A stretch of 64,000 bases of DNA, from contig NC_037593.1 in NCBI RefSeq assembly GCF_003073045.1, positions 22,070,720-22,134,719 of the forward strand, read 5' to 3'. The notes below the pieces were generated by a model. It had not been told where the DNA came from, did no database searches, and saw only the letters and a program-made list of their open reading frames with translations. Numbering within the stretch: position 1 is the stretch's first letter; each line of letters begins with the position of its first letter. A program made the translations under genes and the position numbers. Of this stretch, positions 45,601 through 56,889 are shown in pieces. The stretch comes from Pomacea canaliculata. Its lineage: Eukaryota; Mollusca; Gastropoda; Architaenioglossa; Ampullariidae.

Positions 45601-47000
45601 GCTGGACCACCACCTTGCCAGGGTCAGGGGGCTTATGTATCTAAGTGATCCTGAGAACTATGGCAGTGAGAACAGTAACTTCTGGCAGGGTAGTCCATGT
45701 TAGACTTCAAGGGGTAGAGACCAGGCAAAGCAGGGAGCTGGGGGCGGCTACCAGTCCTCCAGATCTTCTATAAAAAATATTCTTATGCAAACCAAGACTA
45801 GAGACAATCCAACAGATTGGGGCAGTAAAGAGGTAGACCAAGTATCCAGAGTTACAATGGCTGAGGACTAAAACTGCAATGGCTTACCTTCTCTCACCAG
45901 AAAAACTTATAACCACCAACTTGATCTTCTTGGAATTACAAAAGCACATTGGACAGGCAAGGGAAAGAAAACTCTTGCAAATGGTGACATAATTTTGTGG
46001 TCTGGAAGAAATGATGGCCAACACAAAGAATGGGTTGCAATGCAAAGCAACACAAGAACTCCCTGCATACCATGCACAATTCCATATCTATAGAGCTTTC
46101 GCTCCTGACCTGCTATGCACCTACAGATAAAGCAGAGGAAGAAGACAAAGAAAACCTACAACAGATTATAGGGAGCAATGGAAAATATTTCCAGTCATTA
46201 TGTAACAATAGTACAGGAAGATTGGAATGCTAGAATACGCAAGAATGAAGGAAGAGAAAGAGCTATAGGAAAGGAAAATATAGGGGATATAGCAGACAAT
46301 GACAGCAGGTTGTATATTTGTTTTGAAGAAAATGACATTGTAATAGGAGGAACCATTTTTCAGTCTATGAAGATATATAAAGGGACATGGAATTCACCTA
46401 ATGATGGTGCAGAAGGTCAGATAGACCACATTATCATTAATGGCAAAGAGAGACACACACTTCAAGACATCAGAGTCAAAAGCAGGGCAGACATAGGTAG
46501 TGACCATAACTTCTTCTTTGGCAAACTTGCTCTAAAGCTCAGAAAAGCTAAGGTGGGAGAATAAAGACATCTATGCCTTGACATAGATCATTCTTAAAAT
46601 TACAGTACTGAAAAATAAGCTTAGTTGCCACTCAAATGACAGTTGCAAACTTTAACCAAGCAATGAAAGAAGTGGCTAAGGAGTACATCAGCTACATACA
46701 AATAGCAAAAGAGACCTGGATCTCCATGGAAAAAGATTAAACATCCATTGTTTGACACAAGGTCTCCATGCCTAAAAGAGAAGTCGGTGAAAGAATATTC
46801 ACAGAATGATAAGGAAGTAAACAGGAGGAGTAGAGGAGATACAAGAAAGTTTGTAGAAAACCAACATTTAGAGCTGAAGAAGCTGCAGAAAAACATAAAC
46901 ATGGTTTTCAAGATCACTAGAAAGCTAACAGGAAATAAAGATCGCAAAAGGTCAGGGGTACACTCTAAATATTCAACTCAATATTTTAAATACCTATAAG
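45601..47000 (+). pseudogene. RTE LINE 5' part: leader and endonuclease
   Basis: The leader around 45609-45770 (GGGGCTTATGTATCTAAGTG, CTGGCAGGGTAGTCCATG) is of RTE type. Endonuclease motifs follow across frames: GITKAHWTGKGKKTLANGD near 45930, LLTCYAPTDKAEEEDKENL near 46110, QEDWNARIRKNEGRERAIGK near 46210 (where GDWNA or GDFNA is usual), then GTWNSPNDGAEGQIDHIIIN and DIGSDHNFFFGKLALKLRKA (the S-D-H catalytic end) to 46545. A decayed linker runs to about 47000; no RT domain is present. It is inactive and lies in DRC12 intron 1. Confidence 0.82.
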
Positions 47001-48169
47001 GGTTTTAAAATATATAGTAACAAAATAACATTAAAATAGCTCTTTAGAACTGTTTTTTGAGTACCTAGAGTGAAAATTGTGACTTTGGTCGACGTTTTTG
47101 TTTCAAAACGTACAAGTATTTTAAAAGCTACTTGACACAATACCATAAGTCATATACCAAATCTTTTGGGTTCATTGTAAACTAGAAATACTGATATAAA
47201 ATATAATCTGTTATTATTTTGACATCTCAAGATTTCTAGGAGATATAAGAAATCAAACATGGTACCCCCCCCCTCAAGGTGAATGAGGCAATTAACAATT
47301 TTGAAAAGTGTTAATTTCATCAAAAGCAATGTTTAAATCATAATTATGTTATATCATATTATAGCTTATACATTTGTAAACACTACTGCAAAATTTTAGT
47401 GCTGTAGCACAAGCCTATCTTGACAAAGTGACTGGTTGTCAAAAACGGCAAACAGAGAAATTCAAGCTTAAAGATTTAAAATAAATATATCTTGTATCAG
47501 AACATTTTTGAAAAATATATTTCAGTGTTTATGTACTACACTTGACATCCTACTATATAATTAAAGTCTATTCTAGGACTATAAATTTCACCCTAACAGC
47601 TTTTGGAAACCATTAGCTTGTGTTCTTTTCTTTGTTTTCAGTGTCTAAGTTTGAAAAAAACACCTTATGATCTGCTTGCCTACATTAGATTAAGCAGTGT
47701 TTTACCTATATTCCATGCAAATTCACTTATTTATTTTAATGGTCTGTTGTTCATCGTCACAGTATTGATAAGAGGTTGACATTTTTTTTATCATAATATA
47801 ACCTTATTTATTTAAAATTCCACCAGGTACCTGATACTGACGTATCTGTTTAGTTTTCGTTTCTAATAGGGAACAAATAGTTATAGAAAACAAAAGTTTA
47901 CCGGAAAACTTGTATAATTTGTTGTGTCACTAAAACAGGATGAGGAAAAAGATCCAGAAATATTTAATATAATCGTAAAATAAGTACTTATTGTGTGAAA
48001 AAAGGGGGGGGGAAGAATGAAAGCATTTATGGAGTCGCTATATAAAATTGTCAGTATGTCGCAGTTCTCTGTTTCATTATTATAATACAAACTTTGCAAA
48101 GCGTAAATTTTTAAACATATAAAAGATTTTTACTATCGGAATTTCGTTAAATCGTCAGGAACGGTCGTT
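47001..48169. other. AT-rich intronic stretch
   Basis: This is DRC12 intron 1 sequence without recognised elements. C-runs (47268-47275) and G-runs (48004-48011) occur. Confidence 0.4.
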
Positions 48170-48660
48170 ACTTGAACATCATCGCGATGTCCTTTCGGCA
48201 TGTGGTATTTCGAAACGCTCGTTTTATTTCGCTGTGAAGTCGCTGCATTTCGCTTTCAACAGCTTCTGAGAATATTTCTCACACCAAGATTTATTCTTTT
48301 CACTCGCAAATTAGACGATATTCAGCGAACTATGCATCGAACGAAACCTACATGTAGTTGGAATGAATCACTTGGAGACGACGGAAGTGCTCATTGTTAG
48401 GGTTACGAACCAATCGGATCACGTCGTCTGATTTTTTCACCGGAAACCACGATATAAGCCAATGGCAGTACACGATATGAAAAAGGGTAGTTAAAAATAG
48501 CTTGAAAGCTATTACATGTAGTAGCATTGGCCTTTGACTTGACAGAATAGTGAGCTAGGGGAGAGTATGCCGTTACAAACGGTATACAACATGGCCTTCG
48601 TGCGATCGTCGCATGCGTAACCAAGGCTTTAACAAGAGCCATTTTCGGTATCAGCACGAG
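48170..48660. other. CpG-rich patch in DRC12 intron 1
   Basis: CpG is frequent here (ATCATCGCGATGTCC, CGTTTTATTTCGCTG, GTGCGATCGTCGCATGCG) against a CpG-poor, AT-rich surround. Two CCAAT motifs occur on the + strand (48409 and 48459). CGCATGCG near 48609 resembles an NRF1 half-site. It could be a cryptic or alternative promoter, or an inserted element; no first exon is evident. Confidence 0.4.
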
Positions 48661-48701
48661 GCTTGGAGATAAAATTAGTTAGAGATGGTGTGAAAAATGA
48701 C

Positions 48702-48707
48702 TTTATT
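48702..48707 (-). terminator. Poly(A) signal AATAAA (minus strand)
   Basis: TTTATT on the + strand is AATAAA on the minus strand, about 50 bp beyond the stop of the minus-strand ORF 48758-48961. Confidence 0.4.
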
Positions 48708-48757
48708 TAGCATCAAAACATACATTTTTCAACAAAAACACCCCGGAATCTGTTTCA

Positions 48758-48961
48758 TTATATGTTAAAGTATGCAAATACGGTGTTATCTTGAATTTGA
48801 CGGAGACAGCCCAAAACCGCTATTTTCTTGAGGCGCTCTTGACGATCTCCCTTTAAAAACTTGACGGGAATATCATCGCTGATGGAAGTAGGTGGAAGGA
48901 GCACTGAGGACTGCTCATCCAGTATTAGCTTATATCCCCAAAAGTGAAAAGATTTGGACAT
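48758..48961 (-). CDS. Possible antisense terminal exon or retrocopy, unrecognised
   Basis: This is a 67-codon minus-strand frame with a normal protein-like composition: MSKSFHFWGYKLILDEQSS, LLPPTSISDDIPVKFLKGD, RQERLKKIAVLGCLRQIQD, ending FAYFNI. The frame is open upstream of the ATG (GPTF) to TTCTTTTGACCCAG, a plausible acceptor near 48980-48995. A poly(A) signal follows the stop. This looks like a 3' terminal exon of a minus-strand gene, or a processed fragment, inside DRC12 intron 1. I do not recognise the family and found no partner exons. Confidence 0.35.
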   Translation of the reverse strand: MSKSFHFWGYKLILDEQSSVLLPPTSISDDIPVKFLKGDRQERLKKIAVLGCLRQIQDNTVFAYFNI

Positions 48962-48995
48962 AAATGTAGGCCCTGATAAACTGGGTCAAAAGAAC

Positions 48996-49572
48996 AATGC
49001 AACTTGATTAGTCAACAAGGACAATTACAAAAATTAGTGCTCATTGACTTACAATATATAGAGGTTTTTTAATATTTTCTAATGTTTGTTTTATGGAGCA
49101 TGATGTACCACCCCCATGTAGCATAATAAAAAAAGTTGTATTGTCCCAAAGGCTCAGGTACTCTCTAAATTTTTATTTTGGCTATTCCATATTTAGGCAA
49201 TTAAAGTGTAATTAAGAATGAATTAGACAAGATTTAAATATAAATCAGCATTTTATAGGATCTAAAAATACCACAAAAACCATAATTTTGAAAACACTGA
49301 TGATTATAGGCTACAGCTGAGTCCATGATAAAGAGGTAATATGCAACCATGATTTGTTACTCTACGTGTATATCTATCATCTGATGGCCTTGGAAGGGGA
49401 AAGAACTTTTAAAAGAAAGTGTATTCATAAGACTTGACAAGCTTGAGAATCATGGTACTCAGCCAAGAATATTGTCTCATCTTTACCTTTTTGTGTTCAT
49501 AGATTTTTAGTTCTTTTCTGGTTTTAATATTTTTGTAGATATAGTAACATAACATTTAATTGATTTCCTCAG
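48996..49572. other. End of DRC12 intron 1
   Basis: AT-rich sequence with no recognised element up to the exon 2 acceptor. Confidence 0.45.
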
Positions 49573-49644
49573 ATGCAACACTTGAACTGGAAGATAAATA
49601 CAAACGAACAATGGATGAAATTGAGGCGCTGAAAGATCATCTTG
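49573..49644 (+). CDS. DRC12: DRC12 exon 2
   Basis: It is 72 bp, acceptor TTTCCTCAG, donor GTGAGT, phase 1 at both ends. With the split codon it encodes DATLELEDKYKRTMDEIEAL then KDHL. The heptad-like spacing of leucine, isoleucine and methionine marks the start of the coiled coil. It is separated from exon 1 by a 6-kb intron filled with mobile elements. Confidence 0.92.
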
Positions 49645-50036
49645 GTGAGTGGTGATCCTGTTTCCTGTGAACATCTAACAGTTTTTATTTCCACTAGCTA
49701 CTACAAGACACTTTCCTATGCTGTATGAATTTTCTGTTGTTTGTTTCTGCTGTCATCATTCACTATCGAAAACGTATACTTGTTTTGTAATTAAAGTTGT
49801 CAAGAAACAGATTAACTGTAAAGAGAATAAGAGATGCTATTATTTAGGAATGTTTTTACGAGCAGGCAAGAATGAAAGTTCAAAGATATTTTTAAAATTT
49901 ATTTCTTGTTTGTTATTTTTATTTTTGTAGAACATATATTTTACTATGTATGTGTTTGTTTTGGTATGTGCACATGTGAGTGTTTTAAATCAGCATTTGC
50001 TATAAAATTATACACCATGTTTATTTACATTGACAT

Positions 50037-51094
50037 TGTCAGGGACGGATACACGACATCACAAGATTACTGACTGCACTGTCAACACACTCTGTCCCAC
50101 ATGTGTCCTTTCGTACAACAAACCTCAAAGATTTGACGTGGGCTTACTCCTCTATTAGGTGGGAGCTTGTATTCATTGTAGGGGGGGGGGAGGTAACTAA
50201 ATTTACACAACTCAACATCTATACATGAACAAGATTATGAACCATAAATATCACATTAATGTCATGAATAACTTCCAACCTTTCTAAAGTTCCTTTTAAT
50301 TAGACCCAAGTTTCTCCACTGTTCAACAAAATAGTTCAACTCACTGATTGGATGATGTCGTAGAGACGTTCACTATCAAACGCACTACTACTCTTCGTTG
50401 GAAACTCGTCGGCACATAATCCTCCTCGAATATCTTCCACTTTCCAAGTCCCTGTACAGCAAGTGCTGATTCGGCCTAAACACCCGGTTGGTGACGAGAC
50501 CACGTCAATAATCACAATAACCACAATATTCACACACAGCTGGTGTTGATTAGACATATACTCCAACTGCTGAAGATCCTGCTACAAACGTCTTCCTTCT
50601 TTGATATTTTCTAATGTCTTCTTCTCCGAGGGGATTCCTTTCTGGGTAATTTCTCTTCTAGTTACTTCCTCTCCTGGGTAATTTCTGCAATGCTTATTCA
50701 TATTGAACGTATAATTACTATCACAACAACAACCACTAAATAAACTCTTTCCATTATCATCTCTTTCAAACAAATATTACATCATTTCACCATTCTTTCT
50801 TGGATAGGGAGATAGCCAAAGCAATAAAAACAACTTATCCCAGACCTTGACTAAGCGAAGTATTCAACCGATTCCCCAGTCTCTTTCACTCAGAAATTCG
50901 CTACAGTCTTTCTGCTTTGACGGCTGGCGTGGGAATCAAACACAGTATTTTTCATACACTAGAGATTCGGTGAACCTTTCTCTCACTCGCGCGTTTTTTT
51001 CTTGAAATCTTCACTTCCACGCATTCTAACGCACGTGTAAGGGTGATAATCCCTGCCTAACAATCGACAGAGGCAACAACCCCCGTTCCTAGCA
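50037..51094. mobile_element. Solo LTR in DRC12 intron 2
   Basis: It begins TGTCAGGGACGG and ends GTTCCTAGCA, TG...CA form, flanked by exact 5-bp duplications GACAT (50032-50036 and 51095-51099). It is 1,058 bp. It aligns with the split copy at 14663-20302, which shows a family with at least two copies. No polyprotein or second LTR is present. It contains repeated CTCTCCTGGGTAATTTC motifs (50642-50686). Confidence 0.88.
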
Positions 51095-51166
51095 GACATT
51101 CACATGTTTATATTATCAACATAATGATATTTTTGGTGCCCATAAACACTTTTTTTTTTCTGGTAG

Positions 51167-51286
51167 CACTGAGGAGTGAGCTCACTCGACGTGCACAGTC
51201 AGCTAGTGCCCAGGTTTATGAACGCATGACTCAATCAGAGAAAATGCTGCAGGAGCAGATTGATGACCAAAAAGCAATCAGTGCAG
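51167..51286 (+). CDS. DRC12: DRC12 exon 3
   Basis: It is 120 bp, acceptor TTTTCTGGTAG, donor GTGGTA, phase 1 at both ends. It encodes ALRSELTRRAQSASAQVYER followed by MTQSEKMLQEQIDDQKAISA, a continuous amphipathic helix. The RDHLALRR...A-type region of the family aligns here. The solo LTR at 50037-51094 ends only 72 bp upstream of this exon. Confidence 0.92.
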
Positions 51287-51699
51287 GTGGTATTTCTTTT
51301 TGCTTCTTTTGTTTTGTGTAAATTGATAGGCTATATAGCTGCTTTTGTCATACTTGGATGTAACAGTAAAATTAGTAAGTAAAATTGGATTATTTGATCA
51401 GTATGTTAGCCTTTTATGCCTTCTGTAGCTAGGTAAGTAAAACCTGCACTAGTATTTAAATCTAACCCACAGGCAAACTTAATGCTGTAGCTGAGTATAT
51501 TTTTCACATTAGATATTTCACAAGAGATATTTAATGATTTTGGTCTGACATTCAAGGTTGCTTTATTTATTCAAGAGAATGCAGTAGATCTTTGCAGAAT
51601 GCATCTGTAAGAGGAAAGATAAGCCTACATATGCATAAATAATTAAATAAATGTTTTAGAAGGGGTTGAGTTATTTTACTTATATTTATAATTTATCAT

Positions 51700-52035
51700 G
51701 TCGTTCTCAGCTTTACTTCCTTTATTGGCTGCCTATCACTGACTGTATCACAATCTAGGCTATCTTTGCTATAAATGTTACCATCACTGTGGTCCTGATT
51801 ACCTTTTCCTGCTTCATACCCCAGACTCCATCTTGTTCACTTTAATCAGCGGCTGATACCCTCTGACTACACATTCCTTGCACTGTACTCTGGTTTGTTG
51901 ACAGCAAGCCTTTGCATACACTGAACCCTCTGCTTGGAGCACATTTCCTTTGCAGCTTAACAGGCTGCCTTTTTAAGTGTTTGAGCGACAACTTAAACCT
52001 CACCTCTTTGAAATATCTTTCAAACACTTCCCAAT
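51700..52035 (+). pseudogene. L2-like LINE RT C-terminal fragment in DRC12 intron 3
   Basis: The + strand, with frame changes, shows a decayed LHWLPI motif (LLAAYH/LTSWLPITDCI), then SLHCTLVC and the ending FERQLKPHLFEISF, which matches the conserved F+..LKTHLF end of L2-type ORF2. Stops are frequent. It is a short, old fragment. Confidence 0.6.
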
Positions 52036-52376
52036 CCCATGCACTGTTTTAATGGGGTCAGTGTTTTACAAGTCTCATAAAATAACTTTTAGAAACTTTT
52101 AGTTAACCTGCAGCCAGCCCAGTATTTTGATCAAGGATATGGTGGATATTAATGTAGTTCTGAGTTCATAGCCATGATGCAGGCTAGGTTCATTTTCATC
52201 ATTATCTGTTGAGATTCTTTCATGCCTTTAGTGGTGCTGTGGCTCTAGTGAACTGCAAGTATCAACAAGAGGCAATTGTCTTTACAGTTTGAAAATGTGA
52301 AATTCTTTTTGAACTTCACAATGAAGCAAATAATTTATGTGTCCTCATACATTATGAAAATGTTATTGTTGATCAG

Positions 52377-52469
52377 ATATGACAAGACAGTACAAGACCA
52401 TGCAAACAGAGATGGGACTCCGCATCCACCAGCTGGAGACAGAACTAGGCAAAACTCAAGCTCATTTGG
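52377..52469 (+). CDS. DRC12: DRC12 exon 4
   Basis: It is 93 bp, acceptor TTGATCAG, donor GTTAGT, phase 1 at both ends. It encodes DMTRQYKTMQTEMGLRIHQL then ETELGKTQAHL. The motif (D/E)M.RQ...MQ..M..R...LE.E...L is the most conserved part of the family's coiled coil. Confidence 0.93.
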
Positions 52470-53149
52470 GTTAGTATAAATTATTTAAGGTTTGTGTGAC
52501 CAAGGGAAGCCAATTTTACTTTTTTATTTTACTACCATCACCATGAGTATCATCTCCATCTAGAGAATTTGTGATTTCTGTTTATAGAGTATATGTTACT
52601 GGCAGGGTAGACCTATTCATATTCCATACTTGCTCTACTACTGAGATTCTTTAATTCTTTTGCTGCTGTTCCTGTTGTTTTTCATATCTTCCTCAAACTA
52701 AAACAAAACCAATAATGCATATGCATTTTCACCCTTTATCAGAAATTTCTGCTATTCTCTCTTTGTTGGTTCTTTCGTCATGACAGCCCCACCTTCTAGT
52801 TAGTTTAATTTATGCCTTGTTACTCCTCGAGCTGGATTGGTTGTTGTGTCTTCGCAAGTTCTATCAATTTTCTACAGCATTTTATTTCAACTATATCGTC
52901 CGCGCCATCTTGCCATATTTTAGATCTGTGCATTGTTTGGATTACTTGTGCCCACAGAAAATTGTAACTTTTTCAGTACTGCCGATCTTTGCGGTTTTCC
53001 ATTTTATAATTTATGGACCTGTGTTTTATCGTTGAAATTTCTGCAAACTAGATCTTGATTCTCTACGTTTCAACGATGTCGCCGATGATCAGTGCATTTT
53101 GTCATGGATACGTGGTTTATGTTGTCCTGCTCATATTTTGAAGCTGCTG
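52470..53149. other. Start of DRC12 intron 4, unassigned
   Basis: No domain or element recognised; a 72-codon frame at 52817-53035 has a hydrophobic but unrecognisable product. Confidence 0.4.
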
Positions 53150-53728
53150 GTGTAACAAGATGAAACTTCCTAGCAGAACTAAACGTCTCGGTTCAAACTT
53201 CCGATGGATTAGTAAACATTTTCTTGGGTTTATTTATCAAAACCAGCTCAAAGCATATTGTGAGTTGCATAATTTTGCTTTTGCAATGTTATTTTATTTC
53301 GTATGTCCTGTAATGTTTCGTCCTTTACTTTTATTTCAAGTAAACTGCCAATCGAAGATTCACGTGACCGATAGGCTTTATTTTTCTTTAGCTTCATGAC
53401 GAGACATTTGGTTTCGCTGCTGTGCCTTCGAATAGTACGCTGATATTTTCAAAATATGCTTGTATAATTTTGCTTTTACAATGTTATTTTATTTCTAGCA
53501 AGAGCCAAGTGGAAAGTATTTGATGTGGTGCCCTTATTTACCCAGATTCAGCAATAAAGCCATATTTCAGATGGAATTCCATATTCTTAGTTTACTTTCC
53601 CATTGTCAAGCAGCTCTAGCATGTAACATGAGTTATCATTAGGCATCAACATGCGTTTTGTAATTTCATTCACTATCAGTAACATGCGCAGACGTTTAGT
53701 ACTGCTGGGAAGTTTCATCCCGTTACAC
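53150..53728. mobile_element. TIR element of unassigned superfamily in DRC12 intron 4
   Basis: The left end GTGTAACAAGATGAAACTTC and the right end GAAGTTTCATCCCGTTACAC are inverted repeats that extend for about 38 bp (through CTAAACGTC on the left and GACGTTTAG on the right). The interior holds a direct repeat of ATAATTTTGCTTTTGCAATG at about 53269 and, with one change, at 53467. The target duplication is unclear, so the superfamily is not assigned. It is non-coding, 579 bp. Confidence 0.7.
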
Positions 53729-54589
53729 TGTCACGTTCGCTTCTCTAAGTGCCTGGATACTCAACTTTGTTTCCCTAAAACTTGAAATGAAGTATTCCGA
53801 CAAATTTTTCTTCACCTTTTCTTGATTGTGGGAGACCTGAGATGTTGATTTGCATAACGCCGTTTTATCACGAACTTGTATTGCTGGACTGCTGGCAGAC
53901 GATTTTTTCCCACTTGGCTACTGAAACGAGGTATGCTTCCGGTTTAGTCACATTCATTGTTGAGGCTCGCCGGAACTAACAAATGAACACTTCGAAAGAG
54001 GCTGAGCGTTGGTCTTGGCAAACAGATGGCGATCCACCTATACACATCCATGGTCTTACTTTAGTTTCTGTACAATATACTGAGGTTGTTTATGGTGAGA
54101 TTGTGGTGTAGAGTCTGCCAGTCTACATTGATATTGCTGACCGATTGCTTATGTCAGAGTGCAATGAGCTTGCTGCCAGCAGAGATGTGTGCTATAGAAG
54201 TGCTATTTTTTATATGAAATTAGAACAGCTTTTTATGATCGAAAAGATGTTGAAATGGCTAAGCCATATTTGATAAATTGAACTATTTTCTTTGCAATTT
54301 GTTTTATTACTATTGTACAACCTCTTATTTCCTTTTATGCTTCTCTTATGTTTTAGGTGACAAAGCTGGCCCACCCCTTTTTCTCATGCTTTTCCTTTTT
54401 TCTCACTTACATGGCCCTTTCATCTATATTCTTTTTTCAATCAAACACCACCCTCTTATACTTCATGTTTTACCCTTCCTTCCTTCTGACTACACCGATC
54501 TTTCTCCTGTTTTTCCTTTTCCTATCATGCCTTTCTTTGAATATCTTGTTCTATCTGCCGCCTTCTTTAGGCCCCATGCGTTTGCCGTG
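53729..54589. other. Unassigned part of DRC12 intron 4
   Basis: A pyrimidine-rich stretch (54340-54560) gives long but domain-free hydrophobic ORFs on the + strand. It may be upstream sequence of the following Nimb LINE, but no boundary was found. Confidence 0.35.
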
Positions 54590-54927
54590 CAGGGCGACCT
54601 GTGTTGGGGGAGGATGGGATCCTGGAGGTTGAGGTCCCTGATGGGTTGCGTCCCATCATACCAACACACCTCTTTGGCCTGGACTTCTCCTAGACGGGAG
54701 GTTGGTGTGGGCCACACCAACCAAGCGTCTGGTCGTGTATTGCCCTAGCTTTGCTAGAAGGCTGCGGCTGGGGTCAATCTGGCCTTCATACTTGGAAGGC
54801 CAGAGTATATTCCTTATGTAGCCCTGGTGCGACCCTGCTGAAAGTGGTACCGCTCGGTTCCATCCCCTGATCGTTGGACTCCGTGGTGGGTGGGGAGTGT
54901 AAGGAATGAAACTTTTTTCTTCATATC

Positions 54928-56342
54928 ATGGCCAAAAAAAAAACAACAACAAAAACACACAAAAAAAAACCAAAAAAAAAAACCACAAACAAACAACCAA
55001 ACCTAGGAAAGCGTATTAGAGAGGATGTTTCCACAGATAGTGCAGATGAGGTGAGAGACAGTATTGAAGGGGCCTGGTTCCGTTTCCTAGTGGTGGAAGG
55101 TGCAGAGCAGGCCCGGCCGCTCTCGTCCCTATCACCTTTTGCCATAGCGAAAGGTTTTAGAAACGTCTGAAACAATTTTTCTGCTATAAAACGTTTGCGG
55201 TCTGGACAATTTCTTGTCCAGTGCAAAAATCAAAAAGCTTCTGAAGCCCTACGCCGATGGGACGGGAAACAATTTGTTGATCGGCCCATAAAGGTCATGC
55301 CACACCGATCTCTCAATTCCTCGAAGGGGGTCATTCGTTGCCCTGACCTTGCTGGGATGACAGAGACTGACATCAGGTCGGAATTGGTATCTCAAGGGTT
55401 TCAGCGGTACAAAGTCATACTGAAGAAGGACGGGAAATCTATTCCTACCAACACTTTATTCCTAACTTTTTGTCTACCCAAAATACCCGACTTCATTGAG
55501 GTTGGGTATTTACGGGTTAAAGTTTCTATATTTATTCCATCTCCATTGCGCTGCTTCAACTGCCAGCGTTATGGTCACGGGGCTAGCTTCTGCAAGTCCC
55601 AGGCCCGCTGCTTTCGCTGCAGTGGTACAGGCCATGCGGCAGCTGATTGCTGTTCAAGCGCAAAGTGTGCCAACTGTGATGGATCACATGTCGCATCTTC
55701 TAAAGACTGCCTGACGTGGAAGGAAGAGACAGCCATTCAACGTGTACGCGCGGAATCTGGCGTCTCGTATGCTGATGCTCGCTGTCGCGTAGTGGGTGGC
55801 TCCTCAGGAGCACCTTCTATTTCAAGTTCCATGTCTTACTCAGCAGCAGTCATAAAACGACCATCCACCTCTGTGTCCATCCAAACAGATATGACATGGG
55901 TATCTTCAGAAGGTCCTGTCCCTGTATCTCAATTTATGCCTCCTCCTCCTTACAAGCTGTGGTGGCACCCAGTCATCACAGAAATCTCAAGCATCCCAAG
56001 CCACACAAGCGTCACAGTCAAAGCATTCCTCTTCACCAATCAGAAACACTGCCCGCCAGCGAACACGCAACACAAAATCGCCAAGAAACAAGAATACCAC
56101 ACCACAGACAGACAAGAACACAAAAACAAAACAAAAATCACCAGATAAACCCATTACATCTAGGACCACCACAGCAGCACCTATCCTTATTCTAAATCGT
56201 TATGCTCCTCTTGGCGAGCAGGGGATAGATATGGATGAGCGACGCTTAATGTCGCATTCTCCATCCCGCCGTCCCTTGCCTTCATCCGCTTCATCTCCTT
56301 CAATTACTATGGAGCGGTCTACGTCCCTTCCTCATAGGTAAA
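54928..56342 (+). pseudogene. Nimb LINE ORF1 (gag-like, three CCHC zinc knuckles)
   Basis: It starts MAKKKTTTKTHKKKPKKK. The frame is broken near 55165 (GFRNV then stop); it resumes as RLRSGQFLVQCKNQKASEAL, an RNA-recognition-like fold, with VIRCPDLAGMTETDI downstream. Three zinc knuckles follow: CFNCQRYGHGASFC (55554-55595), CFRCSGTGHAAADC and CANCDGSHVASSKDC, all cysteines and histidines present. A second frameshift near 55955 leads to a serine-rich tail with APILILNRYAPLGEQ, ending at TAA 56340-56342. In this clade ORF1 is an RNA-binding chaperone for retrotransposition. Two frameshifts suggest inactivity, or indel errors in the sequence. Confidence 0.85.
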
Positions 56343-56344
56343 TC

Positions 56345-56885
56345 ATGACTATAATCCTTCAATGGAACTGTCGAGGGATCCGAGCAAACTTTGAAGAACT
56401 TCGATGCCTAGCATCTCGTTTCTCTCTTGATGTCATAGCATTGCAGGAGACTCATCTTCTCCTATCTGCTAACTCATTTTCCTTCAAAGGCTATCGAGTT
56501 TTACGTCAGGACTCACAAACTGATGTACTCTCAGGTGGAACTGCTCTTCTTATTCGTTCTAATCTTTTATTTAGCCAGTTACCATTCACCACTCCTCTTC
56601 AAGCTGTTGCTGCCCGAGTTTTCCTGGGCAAGACTATTACTATCTGCTCTCTTTATCTCCCTCCTTCAGCTCGGATATCCCGACAGGACCTTGAGGGTCT
56701 TTTGACCCAACTTCCTGCTCCTGTCCTTCTTTTGGAGGACTTTAATGGACACCACCACTTGTGGGGCGGGGCCTCGACTGACACCAGAGGAGAGTTGTTG
56801 AGATCTTTTTTTATGGAAAGCGATCTCTGTATTTTAAATGACGGTTCTAACACCATTAGCCGTCCTTATAACTGCTGTTGGAGAT
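56345..56885 (+). pseudogene. Nimb LINE ORF2, endonuclease only
   Basis: The start ATG is at 56345. MTIILQWNCRGIRANFEEL carries the catalytic asparagine (WNCRGI), followed by DVIALQETHL (catalytic glutamate). SGGTALLIRSNLLF and ICSLYLPPSARISRQDLEGL follow. LLLEDFNGHHHLWGG has E-D-F-N-G where G-D-F-N-(A/G)-H is usual. The frame is then lost at SRPYNCC, so the S-D-H motif and all RT sequence are missing. The open frame ends at 56935 in foreign sequence. Confidence 0.88.
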
Positions 56886-56889
56886 CTTT

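Larger units (their letters stand above)
54590..56885 (+). mobile_element. Nimb-type (I-clade) LINE, 5' portion
   Basis: A GC-richer 5' leader (54590-54927) precedes two ORFs. ORF1 is gag-like with CCHC knuckles; ORF2 begins three bases after the ORF1 stop with an APE endonuclease. The copy is cut off in the endonuclease near 56885, where an RTE fragment in the opposite orientation begins. It lies in DRC12 intron 4. A 3' end of a similar element lies at 39129-39650. Confidence 0.85.

Noticed and set aside
54278..54748. 156-codon + strand ORF
   Set aside because: Hydrophobic translation of a pyrimidine-rich tract running into the LINE leader; no domain.
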